NCBI RefSeq assembly: GCF_022376445.1
Contig: NW_025954962.1
Coordinates: forward strand, 62,001-126,000
DNA from: Fomitopsis serialis
Lineage: Eukaryota; Basidiomycota; Agaricomycetes; Polyporales; Fomitopsidaceae
Reading direction: 5' to 3'
DNA: 64,000 bases
A program made the position numbers and the translations under genes. Under the pieces are notes generated by a model. The model was not told where the DNA came from. It saw nothing but the letters and a program-made list of their open reading frames with translations, and searched no databases. This document shows positions 37,968-49,168 of this stretch, piece after piece. How positions within the stretch are numbered: position 1 is the stretch's first letter; every line of letters starts with the position of its first letter.

Positions 37968-38244
37968 TGAAGCGTGTGCCGGTCGACCTGTGCAGCGTCC
38001 TCAATGCCTTGGGGAACAGCTGGGAGATAGGAGGCCAGGAAGACTCTGAAGATGAGTCGCTGTGCGGCCTCTACGGCGCTGCACTCTGTGGGCCGTGGGA
38101 AAAGGCGGGCAGAGACAGGCATCACATGACCAGCGCGTCACGGTCTTGACCTCGATCGTGGATCGCGATGCTTACGCTCAGCCTGAGACGCAACGCGGCG
38201 CGCTACCTTTGACAGCACTGCCAGTTATATTGCAACGAGCTGCC

Positions 38245-39149
38245 ATGTCTACAGAAGACGACTACGACAAGCTGAGCAAGGATGAGAGGGAGGCCCGCGA
38301 CAAAGCCGATCGCGAGCGGGAGGCGGCAGAGCAGGCTGGTGCGTCCCTTCTTCGTGAGCTCATTTCAGTCACTGACCTTCTTCAGCCCTCCCTTATAAGT
38401 GGAGACAGGAACTCGGAGAAGTTGATGTGGTCGTTCCCGTGCCGAAGGGAACACGCGGGAAGGAATTGAACGTCGTTATCCAGAAGAAGAAGCTCAGTGT
38501 CGGCCTGAAAGGCAAGGAGCCGATCGTTGCGGGTGAGCTCTGTAAAGAGATCAAGGTGGATGACAGCACATGGACACTGGGTGAATGGCATCGTGAACCA
38601 GGGAAGTGTATCCATCCTAAAATTGACGCATCACGCAGAGGACCAGGAGGCGGTCCATGTCCACCTCGAGAAGATCAATAAGCAGCAGTGGTGGGAGAAT
38701 GTCCTCACTCACCACCCCAAGATCGATACCACGAAGATCCAGCCGGAGAATAGCAAACTCAGCGACCTTGACGGAGAAACAAGGTATGGTTCTCATTCAT
38801 AGGCATCGCTGCTACCAGCCTGATCCCGCGTGCAGGGGGATGGTAGAGAAGATGATGGTGCGCATGTGTTCCAGAAGGTTGTGCATGATCAAATCTCACT
38901 TATCTCTGGCCGTCAGTTTGACAACCAGCAAAAGGTACGTATCTGATAATCTCGGTGCTGGATGTATTGACGGTGTCGCTTTCTAGCAAATGGGCAAGCC
39001 CACGTCGGACGAGCTCAAGAAGATGGAGGTACATACGACAAGCCGCATGAATACCGATCTTGTTGACTGATAGCGAGATGGCGCAGGTACTCAAGAAGTT
39101 CCAGGAACAGCACCCAGAGCTGGACTTCTCCAACGCCAAAGTCTCTTAG
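38245..39149 (+). CDS. nudC: NudC-domain nuclear movement protein
   Basis: NudC proteins are p23/CS-fold co-chaperones that stabilise the Lis1/dynein pathway for nuclear migration. The start at 38245 gives [20 protein letters not shown] and a charged helical region. An exon follows with [20 protein letters not shown], then the CS core [20 protein letters not shown] and [12 protein letters not shown]. An intron of about 65 bases leads to [20 protein letters not shown], the family's Trp-Trp motif, and [20 protein letters not shown]. The C-terminus [20 protein letters not shown] and [12 protein letters not shown] ends at 39149. The length of about 190 residues is typical of fungal NudC. No frameshift was seen. 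Confidence 0.93.
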
Positions 39150-39306
39150 AGATACCTCCCAGTATGCACAACGGTCGACTCTCCAGCACTGCAATGTAGC
39201 TCAAGCAATCTTGTATAATGGCACTCAATGCATGTATCTTTATCCAATACCTTCGACATGCTCTATTGAGTAAACGGGAAAATGAGCCGCACCTCGACGA
39301 AGTACA

Positions 39307-41867
39307 TTACACTACCTTCCTCCGCTTTCCAGATCCGGAGCTGTCGGCTGCTGCACTCTTCCGTTTAACTCTCTCGACCAGACTCTTCAGGTCATTCCCG
39401 CCTTTGTCTGCACTCGCGTCTGCATATGCGTCTTCCCTGGAGCCCTTACTCCTATGGCGCTTCGATCGCTCCTCGAGCAGAGTCTTCATGCTCTTCGTCT
39501 CCTTGAAGCTACAACCATTGCGTCAGCATCGCACAGACCCACACGAACAGACACGACATACCGAGGATTACTCGGGTCAATCGCAAACGCATGGTCCTCA
39601 AACACCGCCTTGAATCGGTTATCGCTGACATTGATACTGAAGTCCTCTTGCAGCTCGTCCCCCTCCTCCGCGCCCTTCTTCCCCCTCCGTTTCTTGTTCT
39701 TCAGCTTTGCGCCCTTCTCGGCTTTCATCACTGCCTTCATGTTGAAATGCTTCGGCTCACGCGCGGCGTCGCCGGACGGGCCCGCGACGAGCGCAAGCTC
39801 CTCTGCGGTGGAGACATGCCGGACAGGAGGAGGCGAGGCGGACTCGCGGCGGGTTTTCTTGCTCTTGGCTTTATCCTTCTTACCCTTCTTCGTCTGCGCC
39901 CTCTCCGCCTCGTCTGCTCCTTCACTCCCCTCATCCTCACTCCCCGCCGCGAAGAACTCATCGCCCGCCACACCCTTCTTCCCGCCATCCCCCTCATCAT
40001 CACTGCCACCGGTCTTCGCCTTCCTCTTCTCCACGATCTCTTCCTTCCGCTTCTTCTTCTTGTCCTTCATCTTCCGCTTATACCTCTCCAGCGTCGTCTC
40101 CTCGTCCTCGTCCTTGCGCTCGCTCAACCCAGGCGTAAACGTGATCTCCATATCCACGTCCCCGTCGTCTTCGCCATGGGCGCCCGGGAGGTCCTTCCCG
40201 CGGCCCCACCCCTCGGGCAGCGCATCGTCGTCGCCCCCAAGCAAGAGCGCACGGAGCTTGTCGCGCTCGGCGCCCTTGGTTCTCGACTTGCCCTTGCCCT
40301 TGCCGGTCTCGGACTCGGACTCGGAGCCAGACGACGAGGCGATGTAGGCCTTGAAGTCGTTCTCCTCGATCTCCTTGCGCGAGAGGACGCGCCGCGTGAG
40401 TTGCACGCGCTCTGGGTCGTCCTCGTCCCACGTCAGCTTGACTTTCGAGTGGCGGAGGGCCTGGGCATCGTGTAAGGGAACTTTCGACGGAATGGATCAT
40501 TACAATTGATGACGTACGTCGGTCACAAATTCGAGTCCTTTGTACGGGACAGAGAGGTCGTCTGTGGCTTCGTCACTGTGCAGGCCGCGATAAGAGAGAA
40601 AGACGAGGATAGCGACGTCGGGAGACATACCGAGGCTCGTTGTCGAAGGTCATGCCTTCTGGCACAAAGCTGAGGTCAAACACGTTAGCGGAGCGTTCGA
40701 GCTCGGTGCCCTCTAACTCATTGTAGATGTGCGACGCAGCCTCCACTGTGTCACACTCTACGATAGCATAGTAGTATCTACAATAAATATGTTAGCCAAA
40801 CCGTGAACGCATCAGCAACGTTGTTGACGTACCGTAATCGTTCGAGCTGGTATTTCCTCAATGCGTCTTCGTCGTAGTCCTCCCCATCGCCAACCTCGAA
40901 GATAGTCTTTTCGTTGATCTCTTCCTCGTCTTCGTATTTCTTCTTGAACAGCTCCACTGGCGGCCCCTCCGTCTCTTCCCTCGCCATGCGCTCCCTGCCG
41001 AACTCGCTAGGGTACACACGCACACTCAGGACCTTGCCACGGGCTGCTGTTCCTGAGCCTTTAGCTTTCGCCGCCTTGGCATTGGAGTTCGATGAAGACG
41101 CAGCTGCGTGTGCAGTCGGCGAAACCAGAGAAGAGAAGATCTTGTACAGGTGGATAGCGCGGACGTGATCCCAGTCAAGGTTTACCACAGCAATTCTGCG
41201 CGTACGATCCGCCTCGGGGACGGCAGCCTCCGCCTCCGGGTTCTCCTGCGCATACGCAGCGGCCTGAGCATCCAGTTCGGCAAACGTGTCCTCGTCCAGG
41301 TCGATCTCGGCCTCATCGTCGTCGCGAGGAACGGGGATAGGTTTTGAGACATCGCGGCCGAGGACGAGCACTCCGTCGGCTTCACTCTCGTCTTCGGACG
41401 CCTGCCTGTCTTTTCCGTCTTCCTCGTCGGAGGACTCAAGGAGGGCCTCTCCTCGAGCGTAGTCTGGACCTGCCTTCGGGGCGGATTCGTCCTCGCCCTC
41501 GAGGCGGTAGAACCGACGGAGGTTGTCTTGTTCATGGGTGCTGGCTAGACGTCTGCCATACTTGTCGACCCGACCTGAAAGGCTTCGTTAGCATGGAATC
41601 ATTGTGTCGACGCAGGCGTAGTGAAGGAAATGTGGTGATAAGACATGTAGCTATACGCCTCGACTTGCAAAGGTGTTTGTGTCCCAGGCAGCCTGGTACC
41701 GGCGCGTGTCTCGGATGCAGACCGTACTCACCTTTCTTGCCCTTGCCCTTCTTGTCCTCGTCGAACAGCTCCTTGAAGCGGTCATCTACCACAACCTTTT
41801 GCTTCTCCTTCTTGATTCTGCGAAAGCGAGGGTCAGTCTTGAATCGCGCAAAGCGGGGATCGGACAT
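39307..41867 (-). CDS. ESF1: Pre-rRNA processing protein Esf1
   Basis: Esf1 is a nucleolar factor needed for 18S rRNA maturation in the small-subunit processome. The start at 41867 gives MSDPRFARFKTDPRFRRIKK, the hallmark N-terminus, then VDDRFKELFDEDKKGKGKKG. The middle exon has RIAVVNLDWDHVRAIHLYKI and VLSVRVYPSEFGRERMAREE. After it come YAIVECDTVEAA and SVPYKGLEFVTDALRHSKVK. The long C-terminal exon is strongly acidic and basic in turns and includes the NUC153 motif DNRFKAVFEDHAFAIDPSNP. The last exon ends GSGKRRKVV at 39307. Its skewed composition creates long antisense open frames between 39454 and 40475, which I do not regard as genes. Confidence 0.96.
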
Positions 41868-42033
41868 GGCGGGAGGAGGGAGCTGCAGCCAATCAGAGGG
41901 CGCGCTGGCAGAAATTGAACGCGGTTCCCGATTGGGAGGCGAGGCGGCGATCAGGAAGGTCTGATTGGGCAGGGGAAGGGCGACGGGTGTGCGTCCCTTG
42001 GCGACGGTCGGTCGACTCGGTCACCACCCAAGG

Positions 42034-42065
42034 CCAATCAGGAGCGCCCCTGGATGCCATATATA
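42034..42065 (+). promoter_or_regulatory. CCAAT and TATA boxes of the repeat-peptide gene
   Basis: A CCAAT motif at 42034-42038 is followed by ATATATA at 42059-42065, then a pyrimidine-rich tract, about 230 bases before the ATG at 42294. Such a clear core promoter is unusual in this window and suggests strong or regulated transcription. Confidence 0.6.
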
Positions 42066-42293
42066 CCCGCTGCGTCGTCTCCTCGCCCCCACGCCCTCTC
42101 GCTTCCGTCTCGCACCTTCGTTGTATGTCCGTGCGCCCCCTTCGCCTTCCGCATCCCTGCTAACCTTCGTTGCAGTTCATTTCCTCCGCGCCAGGCCGCC
42201 GGATCCCTTCATTCCTTCGCGGTTGACCCGACATCCCAGCTACTCGCAGTTCGCTATCGACCTCGCCCTTTACCCTCGCAACCCATCTCCAAG

Positions 42294-42958
42294 ATGTTCT
42301 TCTCGTGCAAGTCGATTGTTCTCGTGTTCGCCGCCGCTTTCGTCGGCCAGGCCGCCGCGGCGCCCCACGCCATGCCCATGCCCTTCCGCGTACGTCCCCT
42401 CGTATCTACCGGCATTCAGACTGAAGCTCACGTTAGCGCCCTGTTCAGAAATTACAGCGTGAAGTCGGCGTCCGTGCCGACGCTGCCACTACCAACACTT
42501 TCCCCGAGAATCAGCCCGCCATGGCACCTACCGGTGGCGACGTAGAGGCGTACCACAACAAACGTGTCGTCAAACGTATCCAGCCTGCGCCGGAGGACAT
42601 CAACTGGATCCGCTCTGACATCCCCACCTCCGCCGTCGACGGCTTCATCCGCGAGCTCCCTTACGACAAGCGTCAGTCCACTACGAACACCTTCCCGGAG
42701 AACCAGCCCGCTATGGCACCCACCGGTGGCGACGTAGAGGCGTACCACAACAAGCGTGTCGAAGCGCATGCAGCCTGCGCCCGAGGACATCAACTGGATT
42801 CGCTCGGACATCCCCACGTCGGCTGTTGACGGAGTCATCCGCGAGCTCTCTTACGACAGGCGTCAGTCTACTACGAACACTTTCCCTGAGAACCTGCCTG
42901 CTATGGCTCCGAGGGTGGTGACGCTATCGCCTACTCCAACGCTCCCGCGGCGGCGTGA
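42294..42958 (+). CDS. Secreted repeat peptide precursor with dibasic cleavage sites (KEP-like)
   Basis: Exon 1 (42294-42389) encodes a signal peptide (MFFSCKSIVLVFAAAFVGQA, then AAAPHAMPMPFR). Exon 2 starts at 42458 and alternates two blocks. One reads TTNTFPENQPAMAPTGGDVE then AYHNKR, and is seen at about 42488, 42680 and (altered end) 42870. The other runs from QPAPEDINWIRSDIPTSAVD to YDKR or YDRR and is seen twice. Every block ends in KR or RR, the sites of the Golgi protease Kex2. Copies differ mainly at third codon positions, so the peptide is under selection. As sequenced, a 2-base loss near 42763 and a 1-base loss near 42910 shift the frame and then restore it. I take these as sequence errors. 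Without correction the frame ends at 42829 or 42965. No known family is assigned. Confidence 0.75.
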
Positions 42959-43492
42959 GCAGTAGACTCCGGTGAGTGTACATCCCGACCATGCATGGAC
43001 GTTGACTGACAGGCTGGCTTGCTCTGAAGGAGGCTCGCGGTGGCTTCGACATTGTTACGGACATATGGTTATTTGAGTTGTTGTACGATAGAGGGCCTGG
43101 CCGTTCCTTTCCCGTGCTGGAGCGCGGTTGCTGGGCTATCTCTGCGGAGTCCCTTCTTTTCCTTCTTTTGTGTCGTTAGCTCGTCACATCTGGAATACAA
43201 TTGGTGCGAGATCGGACAACATTGTGTGCTGTCGATAACGTCGTGAGGTTGCATGTCTGCATATCGAGAACCGTGATACCGGACGAGTCTCCACCTGTCA
43301 ATGTCATTCCGACCATTGGCAGAAGATGTCGATCCTCAACAAAGATTGACAGCTAACATATCCATGTCATGCCAACCACTTCACTGACAGACTATTGCGT
43401 GACAACGATACATACAAACGACGCACACAACATGGCGACCACAACAGCACGACCACATATTTTTAGCCCGCACCAAGCCCACACCATCTCCT
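42959..43492. other. 3' flank of the repeat-peptide gene
   Basis: About 530 bases between convergent genes. It is T-rich in the first half (43085-43200), which fits a 3' untranslated region. No coding region is supported. Confidence 0.5.
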
Positions 43493-45623
43493 TCACTCCG
43501 CCAACCGCCACACGTACATCGTCCCCCTATCGCCTGCGCCCAAAATAACCCTTCCACCAGATGCGACCTCGCACGTCCTGATGTCCGGCAGCTCCGCGCG
43601 CCTCCCCTCCGCCACCGCAGAGAGGTCGATGTCCCAGCCCTCGACGGCGGCGAAGAGCTCCTCGAGCCGCGAGCGCTGGCGCACCATGTAGCCCTCCCTG
43701 TGCGCATCCCAGTGGAACACGTCTTGGTCGCCTTCGTCCTCGCTCCTCCTCACCTTCCCCATCCTGTTCGCCGCCCCCCGCGGCGTCCCCACCTCTCCAT
43801 GTGCACCGCGCTCACCTTCGTCTCGTCCCGAAGAGCTTTGGCCTGCGTTCCCCGAGTGCCCGGCGTCACCCCCGCCATCGCCGTCGCCGTCGTCCAACCG
43901 CATCCGCTTCGTGAGCGCGACGACCTCATCCTCGTCCAGCGGGAACGGCGGTCGCGGACGTGGGCGGAAGTGCGTCACGTTGAACGCCGCACGTCTTCCC
44001 GACGGGCACGAGCAGGAGCGGGTCGTGCGTGTGCGTCGGGGACGTGTAGACCGACGCGTGGAGCGCGGTGAGGGGGAGGTGGTACGCGGAGAGGACTTTG
44101 AATGATCTGTCCGACGACGTGAGTGGTCTTACGGGGAAGGGTATAGGCGGAAACGCACCGCTGTTTCGGTAGTCCTGCGAAGTGTAGTACACGAAGGGTG
44201 AATGGAAATGATGGTGCTCACACTCGCGCAACCTCGCATGACCTTGGGTATCGGCTTGTCGCCCCGTCGGGCGGAGAAACGGTTCATCCCAAGCCACTGC
44301 CAGATCTGCACTGCACATCCCGTCAAATATGCCATGCCAAGAAATAGTCGACGTTACCTGTGCCGTTTCTACGTACAGATCATCTGGCTCGTCGCCCTCC
44401 CGCATCAATGCGGGGGCGCTGTGTGAGATGAGGATGTCATGGCTCAGCCATGCTATGGAGAGGACGCGGGCCTTGTGGATGTAGTCTGTACTGAATAGCG
44501 GCTTGTCTTCCCTCGCTAAATGGCCCTCTACAAGTGGAGGGATACGCCATATCTTTACGGCTCGGTCCACCTATCGACGATGCCAATCAGAGTGACGCTA
44601 ACAAGAAGAGATCATACACTCACCCCACAAGTCGCTATGAGCGGCTCTGTCCTATGAAACGCCTGTACGAACGTTCGCAATGCGGTCAACAGTGAGGCAC
44701 ACGGAAGTCGTTATGATTCCTCACGGCACTCACACGGCACCTCGATGGCCACCCGACCGCCACCCACGAGCACGGCGACACACTGGCCGATGCCTTCGCC
44801 CTCGCTCTCTGTCATCTGCAGCCCGAACGCTGGCCCCGCGAGGCTAGGCTTCTTGGATGGCGGCCAACACGGGTTGTTCGGATGCTGCAACGGGTTGCAT
44901 GTCAGGTCGTAGATCCGACTCGTGAAGTCGCGTGAGTCGTGCAGAACAGGTAGGGCTGAACGGGATGGACGGCTATCGACGTGATGGGCTTTCCACTGTC
45001 TCAGAACGGCGCGCAAAGGGAAGGTCGGACTTACGCCTCCGTGCCTCGCAGGCGGCCGATTATTCGGCGGGTTTTAACATCTAGGATGTAGATCACGCTG
45101 GAGGGCGCGAAGACAATGAGGGGATCGGTGGGATGCCGCAGGCTCAAAGCCCATGCGGCACATTGCACTTCCCATGTTTCCTGAGAATGTACCAGACGTG
45201 TATCAGTCCGAAACAAACGATGGATTGAACGACTTTCCGTACATCGGGCAGCCGTATGCAGAACGGCTTGCCGTAGCGAGTTTGGGAACACATAGAATGC
45301 GCCTGTACCGCCAATCGCGACGGAGCCTGCATAGTCGTCTGTCGTCTTCTTCCAGTCCGCCAGGATCTGTGCATCAGTTACACTACCTTCCCATAGCACT
45401 CCATAGAGGAAGAGGACCAAGGGAAAGTAGCGGTGCAGTGAAAGGGCAACGACGTTGATTGCGTAGACTACTAGTCTGTGCACTTACATCACCCGAAATA
45501 ACACAAAAAGTACGAATAACCAACATTCAGCACTTTAGACAAGATGAACGGGCGAGCATCCGTCGAGCCTCGGAACCAGGGCACGTCCGGAACTGGAACA
45601 TCCTGAATTTCTGGATCCTCCAT
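43493..45623 (-). CDS. WD40 protein resembling the Polycomb subunit EED/ESC
   Basis: Candidate EED, the WD40 subunit of the PRC2 histone H3K27 methyltransferase. The proposed start at 45623 gives MEDPEIQDVPVPDVPWFRGS. Then follow VAIGGTGAFYVFPNSLRQ, CAAWALSLRHPTDPLIVFAP, SSVIYILDVKTRRIIGRLRG, ITSIAVHP, DFTSRIYDLTCNPLQHPNNP and EGEGIGQCVAVLVGG. The most telling part is MDRAVKIWRIPP followed by FSTDYIHKARVLSIAWLSHD and ILISHSAPA. This mirrors the order in EED: a kinetochore-like WD repeat, then an F-S-T-x-x-I-H segment, then W-L-x-D-x-I-L-S. The last exon holds RVILGAGDRGTMYVWRLAE. Probable base losses near 44750 and 44935 disturb the frame. An unrelated WD40 protein remains possible. Confidence 0.55.
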
Positions 45624-45763
45624 CAAAGGTGCAAGTATTCAGGTCGGTTGGGCCTATCCGCGAAGGTATAAGAGTGTATGGACGAAGCAGGAGTCGGAGC
45701 AGGACCTGCCCAGCATGGACTCGGAGGTGGTCAGTGGCAAGCAGCAGCACGCGTCGACCAATG

Positions 45764-45910
45764 AGAGGCGACCCATTCAAGTTGCCGCCACCGGCCCAAA
45801 GCGGCAAGTGCGCCGGCAAGGACCAGCTCGTCTACCGCGACCGCCTCCGGTTCGACCTCCATACTCACATACACTCTCCGCCCAGCCTGGTCCCGTTCTC
45901 CAATGTCTGA
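45764..45910 (+). promoter_or_regulatory. Upstream open reading frame overlapping the NDUFA11 start
   Basis: A 48-codon frame from ATG at 45764 (MRGDPFKLPPPAQSGKC...) ends in a TGA that overlaps the main ATG (AATGTCTGA). This layout could lower translation or allow reinitiation. Whether the transcript includes this ATG is unknown. Confidence 0.4.
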
Positions 45911-46529
45911 GAACGCCGGGTTGCCCGCCGCTCAGTCAAACTCTGCCGACCCGGCTGCGTACTCCCCCAAGCCCACCATTGCCTACGCCTCCACCGTCGG
46001 GTTCCAAGCCGCCGCCGTCGGCGCATTCGTCAGTGCCATCCAAAATGCGCTGGGTTCACATACTGCGGGCGCGTCGGGTTTCCTGACGAGAACGGGAGGA
46101 ACCATTGGGTTCTTCGGTACGTCTGTTGCCCAGGTCGATCGGAAGCACCCGGGACTGAGCGAACGACGATGTCTAGGTGCCATGGGCGTGACGTTCGCGC
46201 TCACGGAGTCCGTCGTGGCGAATACCAGAGCGAAGGATGATGCTCTGAACGGCGCAGCGGGTGCTTGCGCTGCAGGCTTTTTGGCGGGCATCCGGAGTAA
46301 GCCGCGTCACTCCTTTAGGTTCCAGCACACTCATTTCCGCTGCATCACAGAACGCTCAGTCCCAATAGCAATTGCTTCGTGTGCTGTGATGGGTGCAGCT
46401 ATGGGCACCTTCGATTATGGTGGAAAGAGTCTGCAAGGTTCAATCGAGACCAAGGAAGAGCGGCGGAAGCGTTTCTTCAAGAACCCACCTACGACGATGC
46501 CAGCGCATGCAGGAGGGGAGTCGGATTAG
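45905..46529 (+). CDS. NDUFA11: Complex I accessory subunit NDUFA11 (B14.7, Tim17 family)
   Basis: This small inner-membrane subunit of NADH:ubiquinone oxidoreductase belongs to the Tim17/22/23 fold. The start at 45905 gives MSENAGLPAAQSNSADPAAY, then IAYASTVGFQAAAVGAFVSA. An intron follows GTIGFFG. Exon 2 gives AMGVTFALTESVVANTRAKD and LNGAAGACAAGFLAGIR, with the Gly/Ala helix packing typical of Tim17-like proteins. Exon 3 gives VPIAIASCAVMGAAMGTFDY and a charged C-terminus ending at 46529. The length of about 170 residues suits the fungal 21-kDa homologue. A different Tim17-family protein is a less likely alternative, since the import subunits carry other motifs. No frameshift was seen. Confidence 0.75.
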
Positions 46530-46719
46530 ATGGACCGCTGTAGAGTATCTCATAAAATGCTTTTTCTGCCAACATGCGTGCATACTGCCTGGTAAAAGTA
46601 CTGGGTCGTACAACATGAGAGCGCCGCTATGGTACCAGGGTCCGCCTACTGATACAGTCCATCATCTTCTAACGAACTCGCAAAGGCTGTTGAGGTGCTA
46701 ATGAAATTCCCGCGCACGT

Positions 46720-49168
46720 CTATTGACCTTGATTGGCCTGCATCGCAGCTTCCTCTGCATCTAGTCGGCGACGGACTTCTTCGTTAATCTCTGCGCCCTT
46801 CTCCCCCCAGAGCAATTGCCATTGTTCTGCAGTACGTGACGGACCCTACGCAAATATTGTGAGAATGCAGAGATCCCCGTGAGCGATAAAACCTCACCTC
46901 TTTCGCCAGGCACTCCCAGACTTCATCGTCCTCTCGGCCATCCGCGCCGCCGTTCGTAAGGAATTCAGTCATAAATCGACGTCGCGAGCATAGTCTGATG
47001 CGGCTCGACCAGAGGCCTCTGACACGCTCGCAGGGGGCCCCGGGGGGCCCTCTGGTCAGACATGGGCTCGCTCGACGGCAGTGGTACTGCAGGCGTCCCA
47101 TTCGTCTGCTCGCTGTCGGGATGAGACGTCGACATCTGCTGAGCCTTCCGCCTTTCAATGAATGCGCGTTTCCTCGCCTGTTTTATGAATTCGGATCTTT
47201 TCTCATTGGATAACCACGATCTCCACGATTTTATGGTGTGATGAGGCATCTAGAAAACGTTGTTTCTGTCTGAGCACAGCGGACAGCAGCGTTCCAGAGT
47301 CATGCGTACCTTCTCGTGGAATGTGTCGCCCATAGCTGTTTGGGACATGTCCGGATCGCGTGCCAGTAGTATCCGGACGTAGAGCTGGACGTACTCCCAC
47401 TCGTCCGCAGTGTATAGTATCTGCCATCCACCATCATCTGGCTCGGCGGCGGCGGCGGTGGAGAAGAAGATGCACGGACTGGCCGCGATGAAGACGCATG
47501 CTCTGTAGTCTGTTGTATCGGTTTGCTGGAGCGTCCAGCCGATGACGGAGCCTTAGCCTTGGTAGGGGAGCTGGCCGCGCTGGCCTTCTTAGGAGTCGTA
47601 ACCTGTGGGTTCTTCCTCGGACGGCCACGCTGCGGCACTGGTAGCTCATCAAAGCCGAAGTCATGCGTGTCTAATAACGCGGATCGTTTGACACAGTCCT
47701 GGATATACCTCGATTGAATGACTGTCTTATCCGCTTGGGAGGCGACCTTGAGCCAGTGAGGGAATGGTTTGGAGTTCTGCGCCAGCACGGCCAAGTCTGC
47801 ATCCTGGAGCTCCGCGACTATTCTGCCTTTGTTTCTCTGCACAGCACATCAGTTCCGCGTATGAAATGCACTAAGGAGGACTCACTTTGATTAGTTGTAA
47901 CAAGTCGCCGCGTTGCTTCGTCTCCATCTGCACCCAAAATACGACTGGTTCTCCGTTGTCGTGTACGAAGACTTCGTCCGCATTGCGGAGAGAATCGGGG
48001 GCCGGAAGAAAGGATGATGACGTGTCGTCGTTATCATCGCCGTCGTCGTCGTCGTCGTCGTCTGTGAAGCTGTCGCTCCTACGACGTTGCTTGAACGGTG
48101 GCTCGGGGGAGTGAGCGCGTTCCTTGCCCTTGGAACGCGAGGAGATGGAGGAGGACGGCGTACCGCCCTTAGACTGTCGACGCTTAGCTGGAATGGAGCT
48201 GGGCGGATCAGAGGAGCGCCGGAAGGAAGGCCGCGGCGTTCGTGTGGCCGCCGAACTTGAGCTGGGGCTCATGAAATCGGACGCGTCGAGTCCCAAAGGA
48301 CGTGGCTGGGGACCGTCCGAGGCCTCCAGATAGTTCAACGCAGGTTCTGTCATTGGTACGTTGGGTACTTGAGACCCCTGCACGTTCAGTTGCGTCAGCA
48401 GGCTCTGGAGATCTGTGGGATTCGTATTTTGAAGAATCGCCAAAGCATTGAGTAGTTCGGGGGTTACATGCGCGGGTATATGCGCGATGGTGTTCTGAGT
48501 CGGCAGCGGGATACTGTTAGGTTGCACCTGAGGAACCGGTATCCCGAATGGCAGTTGAATGTCCGAGGGATCGAGGCCTGAGGATGTCGATGGTATATTT
48601 TGACCCTGAGATAGTGCTTGGAGAGCAGCCTGGAGGGTCATGTTGCTCCCCAGCTGAGGAGGAGGATCTGCGATATCGGGGGAGGAGTGGGCAGAGGACT
48701 TCTTCTGCGGGTCAGACAATGCTGTTCGCAAGTACCGGAAAGCAGACGACTGACTGTTGGTGGTCCACAAGAGCCACATGTCCGTTCGTTCTGGGCAGCT
48801 GGCGACAACCTCCCCAATTATCCTTGACAAGCAGGGCTTTGCCCGCCTGAGTCGACTTGTGCACCCACTCCCAACGCAAGACCACTTTCCCCGGTTCCGC
48901 ACCCCAGTCGTTGACGAATTGCTTTCCGGCATTTGTCTCCATATCGACGAGGATAATCTGTGCCTCAGAAGGATAATGGGCGATCATAGCCCCATCCCTC
49001 TGGAAGCTATGGGTCAGAAATTATTGGCAACACAAAAGACTGATACGCAACTCGCAGATCACGAATGAGCTTTGGGCGTTGGGCAAACTCGGAAGTCTCC
49101 ACGAAGACATGCAGAGGTCGGCCTGACGAGTCGACGAAGATGTTCATTTGCTGCGCATTGTCGGCCAT
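46720..49168 (-). CDS. BRCT and Myb-like DNA-binding protein, Rap1-like
   Basis: The start at 49168 gives MADNAQQMNIFVDSSGRPLH, then AMIAHYPSEAQIILVDMETN and VVLRWEWVHKSTQAGKALLV, the shape of a BRCT domain. A long Ser/Pro linker with a run of seven Asp (about 48040) follows. A second BRCT-like part reads EVFVHDNGEPVVFWVQMETK, KGRIVAELQDADLAVLAQNS and KTVIQSRYIQDCVKRSALLD. Next is an AT-hook-like GRPRKNP and a Myb-type helix set, ADEWEYVQLYVRILLARDPD and HHTIKSWRSWLSNEKRSEFI. The C-terminus has DDEVWECLAKE and QWQLLWGEKGAEINEEVRRR, ending at 46720. BRCT plus Myb is the plan of the telomere protein Rap1, so I infer that class. A one-base loss near 47420 separates linker and Myb frames. Confidence 0.55.

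Noticed and set aside
39454..40475. Two plus-strand open frames of nearly 300 codons
   Set aside because: They lie opposite the ESF1 coding exon. Their Ser/Pro/Leu-rich content is what the antisense of a Lys/Glu/Asp-rich protein gives. They show no domain.
48040..48063. GTC/GAC trinucleotide run as a separate repeat locus
   Set aside because: It is short and encodes the Asp run of the BRCT/Myb protein, so it is described with that gene.
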